From assembly GCA_003514305.1 (NCBI GenBank), contig DORE01000037.1, positions 1-10,421 of the forward strand: 10,421 bases of DNA, in the 5' to 3' direction. A model generated the notes under the pieces. That model had not been told where the DNA came from and ran no database searches. It was given only the letters and a program-made list of their open reading frames with translations. Source of the stretch: Gammaproteobacteria bacterium (GTDB lineage: Bacteria; Pseudomonadota; Gammaproteobacteria; Pseudomonadales; Pseudohongiellaceae). Below are positions 7,250 through 10,421 of the stretch, piece after piece; within the stretch, counting starts at the first letter, position 1, and the number at the start of each line of letters is the position of its first letter. A program made the translations under genes and the position numbers.

Positions 7250-8050
7250 ATGAAAAACCGTCACACCAACCGATTGAGTATGTCTAGTTTGATACTACTC
7301 GCGTCGAGCCTTTTTGGAGTTGCGCAAGCCCAGGAAATCTTGGTCGACAGCAGTGTTCTTGATCAAGCTATGGACGTTATCGGTGATAAATACGCTGAAT
7401 CTGCTGTAGCCCAAGAAGAGATTACCCGTCTTGCAAATGAGGCGAGTTCCACATTTGAGGAATTTAAGAGGGCTAATGATAATCTCGAGTCTCTGCTAGT
7501 TCTTAACGCGGGTTATCGCCGACAGATTGCTGCTCAGGAAGAGCAGATTGTCACACTGGATGAATCCATTGCTAGTGTGGAGGAAGTGACTCGAGAAATC
7601 CCCTTGCTGATGGAAAAAATGCTTTCAGCACTGGACCAATTTATTTCTCTCGATTATCCGTTTCGAATGGATGAGCGTATGGCTCGGCTCCAATTCGCGA
7701 GGGATGCCATAGATAACCCAGATGTGTCTATCGCAGAGAAGTTCCGGCAGGTGCTTGTCATGTACCAGACCGAGGCTGCTTTTGGCCGCACTAACGAAAC
7801 CTATCCAGACACAATTGAGATAGCCGGAGTCGAGCGTGACGTGAATGTTGTGCGCATTGGTCGAGTGTCTCTGATGTATCAAACTACAGATCGCCAAGTT
7901 ACTGGAGCCTGGGACAACAACGTGCGACAGTGGGTAGAGTTGCCTGCCAGCGACTACCGTCAAGAAGTTCAGCAAGCTTCCCGAGTGGTTTCAAACCTTG
8001 ACGCACCAGGTATTCTCTTCCTTCCAGTATCTGCACCGGAGGCTCAGTAA
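7250..8050 (+). CDS. DUF3450-type periplasmic coiled-coil protein of a TonB/ExbB cluster
   Basis: This is a 266-residue secreted protein of the DUF3450 kind, which is typically encoded first in TtpC-ExbB-ExbD-TonB clusters. Residues 1-28 are a Sec signal peptide: basic start, hydrophobic core (SLILLASSLFG), and a probable cut after AQA near residue 27. Residues ~55-125 form a long Glu/Gln-rich coiled coil. A globular C-terminal part follows, with YPFRMDE at 136-142 and VVRIGRVSLMY around 200-210. It has no membrane segment after the signal peptide, so it should be free in the periplasm. Its stop overlaps the next start by one base (TAATG), so the two are translationally coupled and probably partner proteins. 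The function is not established; inference from context is a periplasmic helper of the TonB motor. The same layout recurs in the N-terminal half of the next protein. Confidence 0.85.
   Translation: MKNRHTNRLSMSSLILLASSLFGVAQAQEILVDSSVLDQAMDVIGDKYAESAVAQEEITRLANEASSTFEEFKRANDNLESLLVLNAGYRRQIAAQEEQIVTLDESIASVEEVTREIPLLMEKMLSALDQFISLDYPFRMDERMARLQFARDAIDNPDVSIAEKFRQVLVMYQTEAAFGRTNETYPDTIEIAGVERDVNVVRIGRVSLMYQTTDRQVTGAWDNNVRQWVELPASDYRQEVQQASRVVSNLDAPGILFLPVSAPEAQ
8038..8042 (+). promoter_or_regulatory. Ribosome binding site inside the end of the DUF3450 gene
   Basis: GGAGG lies 7 nt before ATG 8050, within the last codons of the upstream gene. With the TAATG stop-start overlap it points to coupled translation of the two periplasmic coiled-coil proteins. 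Confidence 0.75.
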
Positions 8051-9435
8051 TGAAATTATTTAAAAAAATTACAGGCCTGACTGCCGCTTCCGTTTTTATG
8101 GTAGCTGGCTCTTCCGTAGGCTATACACAAGGTTCTTTGAGCGAACTACTGAATGCGGTTGAAAACGATCGCGTCGCTGAGTCCGAAGAATATCAGCAAC
8201 GGCTTCAAGAATTTGAACAGAACGCTGCGCGTCAGGCTGAAATTCTGGAAACCACCGAAGGTAGGATCACTGAGCAGGAATCGTTGCAGGTCCAGCTTAG
8301 CGATCAGTTTGAAGCGAATGAAGTGATCATTGCTGATAAGCGTGAAGTTCTTAGAAATCGTCGAGGCGACCTGAACGAATTATTTGGTACTCTGCAAGGC
8401 GTTGCTGGCGACTTCCTTAGTAATTTTCAAGATTCACTGATCAGCGCACAATATCCCGGCAGAACGGATGAGCTCGAAGTTATCATTGAACGTGCCGGGA
8501 GCTCAATTGAGCAGCTTAACATCTCTGAAATGGAGCGGTTCTGGTACTTTATGCACCAAGAAGTGACTGAGTCCGGTCGTGTTGTGACCTACAACGGAGA
8601 AGTCGCCTTGCCAAGTGGCGAGACGTCGACTCGATCAGTCACTCGCATCGGTTCTTTTAATGCGATTTCTGACGGTGAGTACTTGAACTATCAGGGTGAG
8701 GTCGCTCATCTTCAGGTGCTGCCGCGTCAGCCTGGTTCGGATGTGTTAAGCGCTGCGAATGCCCTCACGGCATCTACCAGCGGTTTTACAAGAGCCGGCA
8801 TAGATCCAACCGGTGGTGTTGGCGGCCAGGTCATGGCGAACTTAGTTAACTTTCCAAGTGCTTCAGAACAGGTCGAGGCAAACGCTGGTGTTATTGGCTT
8901 TATAATCATTGGCGTGGGCGTGATTGGGATCATTCTGGGGTTCTTCCGACTGCTGATGCTGACCCTTGTCTCTGTAAATGTCCGCTCGCAGTTGAAGAGT
9001 GAAAAGGCATCTAAGAATAACCCGCTTGGCCGCGTATTGATGGTTGCTGAGTCCAATCCCAATGCTGATACAGAGACATTAGAGCTGAAGCTTGGTGAGG
9101 CGATTTTGAAGGAAACGCCTTCTTTGGAGAGTTTGCTAACTCTCATCAAGATGATCGCAACTATCGCTCCGCTGGGCGGGCTGCTTGGAACGGTCACCGG
9201 TATGATTCAGGTGTTCCAACAAATTACTGTGTATGGTGCTGGTGATCCCACGATCATGGCAGGCGGTATCTCGCAGGCACTTATGACAACTGTTTTGGGA
9301 ATTGTGGTCGCTATCCCCACAATCTTCATGCACACAGTGGTTAAGAGCCGAAGCGATAACATCATCCACATCCTCGAGGAACAGGCCACAGGCATGATCG
9401 CGCAAAAAGCCGAGCGTGCAGCAGGCAGTTCCTAA
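8050..9435 (+). CDS. TtpC-like MotA/TolQ/ExbB proton-channel protein with large N-terminal periplasmic domain
   Basis: This is a 461-residue inner-membrane protein, nearly twice the length of E. coli ExbB (244). Residues 1-~26 are a signal peptide (KLFKKITGLTAASVFMVAG). Residues ~35-115 are a Gln/Glu-rich coiled coil, followed by a globular periplasmic part with YPGRTDE (135-141) and VTRIGSF (around 199). The channel domain has three predicted membrane helices: about 281-303; 366-388 (IAPLGGLLGTVTGMIQVF); and 407-431 (GGISQALMTTVLGIVVAIP). The GTVTGM and AIP motifs are those of the ExbB/TolQ family. Q409 occupies the place of the TM3 glutamate of E. coli ExbB. In Vibrio TonB2-type systems the corresponding extra channel protein is TtpC, needed with ExbB, ExbD and TonB; the same role is inferred here. 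The next gene follows after 26 nt. Confidence 0.88.
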   Translation: MKLFKKITGLTAASVFMVAGSSVGYTQGSLSELLNAVENDRVAESEEYQQRLQEFEQNAARQAEILETTEGRITEQESLQVQLSDQFEANEVIIADKREVLRNRRGDLNELFGTLQGVAGDFLSNFQDSLISAQYPGRTDELEVIIERAGSSIEQLNISEMERFWYFMHQEVTESGRVVTYNGEVALPSGETSTRSVTRIGSFNAISDGEYLNYQGEVAHLQVLPRQPGSDVLSAANALTASTSGFTRAGIDPTGGVGGQVMANLVNFPSASEQVEANAGVIGFIIIGVGVIGIILGFFRLLMLTLVSVNVRSQLKSEKASKNNPLGRVLMVAESNPNADTETLELKLGEAILKETPSLESLLTLIKMIATIAPLGGLLGTVTGMIQVFQQITVYGAGDPTIMAGGISQALMTTVLGIVVAIPTIFMHTVVKSRSDNIIHILEEQATGMIAQKAERAAGSS

Positions 9436-9461
9436 GATCCCGGTCTAGCAAAGGATACTCT

Positions 9462-9992
9462 ATGTACCTGGCAATACTGGATATACTGGATGCAATTGAA
9501 GCGTTTATGAACAGAGGCGGACCCGTGTTGACGATCATCATGGGTCTGCTTCTGATCAAATGGTCTCTAGTTTTTGAGCGCGTTTGGTATATCAATACGA
9601 CACATAAAATGAATGTCAAAAATACGTTAGCTGAATGGAATGCGCGTGCTGACAAGTCTTCCTGGAGCGCTCATCAGATTCGCAACATGATGATTTCAAA
9701 GATCTCCCTTGACGTTCGAAATACACTTCCAATTATTGAGGTGCTTGTCACCATTTGCCCGTTACTGGGACTTATCGGAACTGTGACAGGCATGATTGAA
9801 GTTTTCTTCGTCATGTCCTTTAGCGGGGGCGGAGATGCGAAATCCATGGCTGGGGGCGTGTCAAAAGCGACTATACCCACCATGGCGGGAATGGTTGGTG
9901 CTATCTCCGGGATTTTTGCGTTTAACTATCTCAAATCTACAATAGATAGAGACCTGGAATTTCTGGAAGATCACCTTCCGATTAATCAGTAG
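9462..9992 (+). CDS. exbB: Short ExbB (MotA/TolQ/ExbB proton-channel family)
   Basis: This is a 176-residue inner-membrane subunit of a proton-driven TonB motor, with little more than the three-helix channel core. Predicted helices: about 20-38 (PVLTIIMGLLLIKWSLVF, then the family ER pair at 39-40), 91-120 (CPLLGLIGTVTGMIEVFFVM) and 138-158. The helix 2 motif GTVTGMIxVF is shared with the preceding TtpC-like protein, and so is MAGGxSxA before helix 3, so the two are paralogues. In helix 3, K135 occupies the position of the E. coli ExbB glutamate and S149 the position of the usual AIP proline. ATG 9462 has AAGGA 6 nt upstream. It lies between the TtpC-like gene and exbD, 30 nt before the latter. 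It matches the ExbB2 type of Vibrio-like clusters; the pairing with ExbD is inferred from context. Confidence 0.9.
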   Translation: MYLAILDILDAIEAFMNRGGPVLTIIMGLLLIKWSLVFERVWYINTTHKMNVKNTLAEWNARADKSSWSAHQIRNMMISKISLDVRNTLPIIEVLVTICPLLGLIGTVTGMIEVFFVMSFSGGGDAKSMAGGVSKATIPTMAGMVGAISGIFAFNYLKSTIDRDLEFLEDHLPINQ

Positions 9993-10022
9993 TCTCTCTA
10001 ATGACAGGCGCAGGTCAAAAAA

Positions 10023-10421
10023 ATGAAATCAGGTTTAATGAAGAGGAAGGACCAGGAAGAGGCCGGTGAGATAGATCTTACACCCATGCTGGATGTGGTT
10101 TTTATTCTATTGATTTTTTTTATCGTCACATCTGTATTCGTGACTGAAGCAGGTATCGAAGTGAGCAGGCCGGAAGCGTCAACCGCTGATGACACTTCCG
10201 GGGACATGATCCTCATTGCCGTTGGACAGGCAGGTGACATCTGGATCGATGGCGACCAGATAGATCCCAGGTTTATTCGGTCTCGCTTTGAGTTGAGGCT
10301 AGCTGACGCTCCTAACTCATCGGTTATTATTCAGGCAGATGAAAATGCGAATAACGAACAGGTAATGCTGATACTCGCGGCAGCCCGTGAGGCAAACATC
10401 GAGGATGTCAGTATCTCTGCG
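10023..10421 (+). CDS. exbD: ExbD/TolR-family biopolymer transport protein (3' end outside window)
   Basis: The frame is open to the last base, giving 133 residues; the family is usually about 130-145, so only a short tail is missing. A basic and acidic cytoplasmic start is followed by EIDLTPMLDVVFILLIFF, which leads into the single membrane helix (about 22-40). D24 corresponds to the essential proton-path aspartate of E. coli ExbD (D25). The periplasmic part runs from about 41, with the ExbD-like patterns DMILIAV, IDG and SSVIIQADENANNEQVMLILAAAREA. ATG 10023 has AGGT 7 nt upstream; ATG 10038 (residue 6) is a possible alternative start. ExbD should form a dimer within the ExbB pore and pass proton energy to TonB, whose gene is expected downstream of the window. 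Confidence 0.93.
   Translation, partial: MKSGLMKRKDQEEAGEIDLTPMLDVVFILLIFFIVTSVFVTEAGIEVSRPEASTADDTSGDMILIAVGQAGDIWIDGDQIDPRFIRSRFELRLADAPNSSVIIQADENANNEQVMLILAAAREANIEDVSISA

Noticed and set aside
8727..9197. 156-codon minus-strand frame opposite the TtpC-like gene
   Set aside because: It is antisense to a real coding sequence with clear membrane-protein motifs, and no independent start signals are seen.
10001..10069. ATG 10001, a 22-codon frame overlapping the exbD start
   Set aside because: It stops after 22 codons in a different frame from exbD. ATG 10023 gives the ExbD N-terminus and has its own upstream AGGT.

Overview
The window looks like the chromosome of a free-living, aerobic gammaproteobacterium, probably marine. 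The evidence is near-gapless agreement of the TCA-cycle proteins with their E. coli and Pseudomonas counterparts, a Pseudomonas-like sucAB-lpd-sucCD order, and a following gene cluster of the kind found in Vibrio, Shewanella and related genera. The genus cannot be named from this sequence. All genes are on the + strand.

Region 1 (1-6812) is the oxidative heart of the TCA cycle: the C-terminal two thirds of sucA (E1 of 2-oxoglutarate dehydrogenase, cut by the left edge), sucB (E2), lpd (E3), sucC and sucD (succinyl-CoA synthetase beta and alpha). Gaps are 58, 24 and 29 nt, and sucC and sucD overlap by 4 nt, so this reads as one operon. Together the products convert 2-oxoglutarate to succinyl-CoA and then to succinate, yielding NADH and a nucleoside triphosphate. 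Catalytic and cofactor residues are intact throughout.

Region 2 (6813-7249) is a 437-nt stretch with no convincing gene. It holds weak hairpins just after sucD, a better hairpin near 7016-7047, and a possible promoter and a good ribosome binding site before the next gene.

Region 3 (7250-10421) is a TonB-energising cluster: a secreted DUF3450-type coiled-coil protein, a long TtpC-like MotA/TolQ/ExbB protein with its own periplasmic coiled-coil domain, a short ExbB, and an ExbD cut by the right edge only near its expected C-terminus. These should form an inner-membrane, proton-driven motor for TonB-dependent outer-membrane uptake. A tonB gene and a TPR-protein gene are expected just downstream.

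The most interesting observation is that the DUF3450 protein and the periplasmic half of the TtpC-like protein appear to be the same domain. They share a signal peptide, a coiled coil, a YPxRxDE motif at residue ~136 and an RIG motif at residue ~200, in register almost to the residue. This suggests duplication, with one copy fused to a proton-channel subunit.
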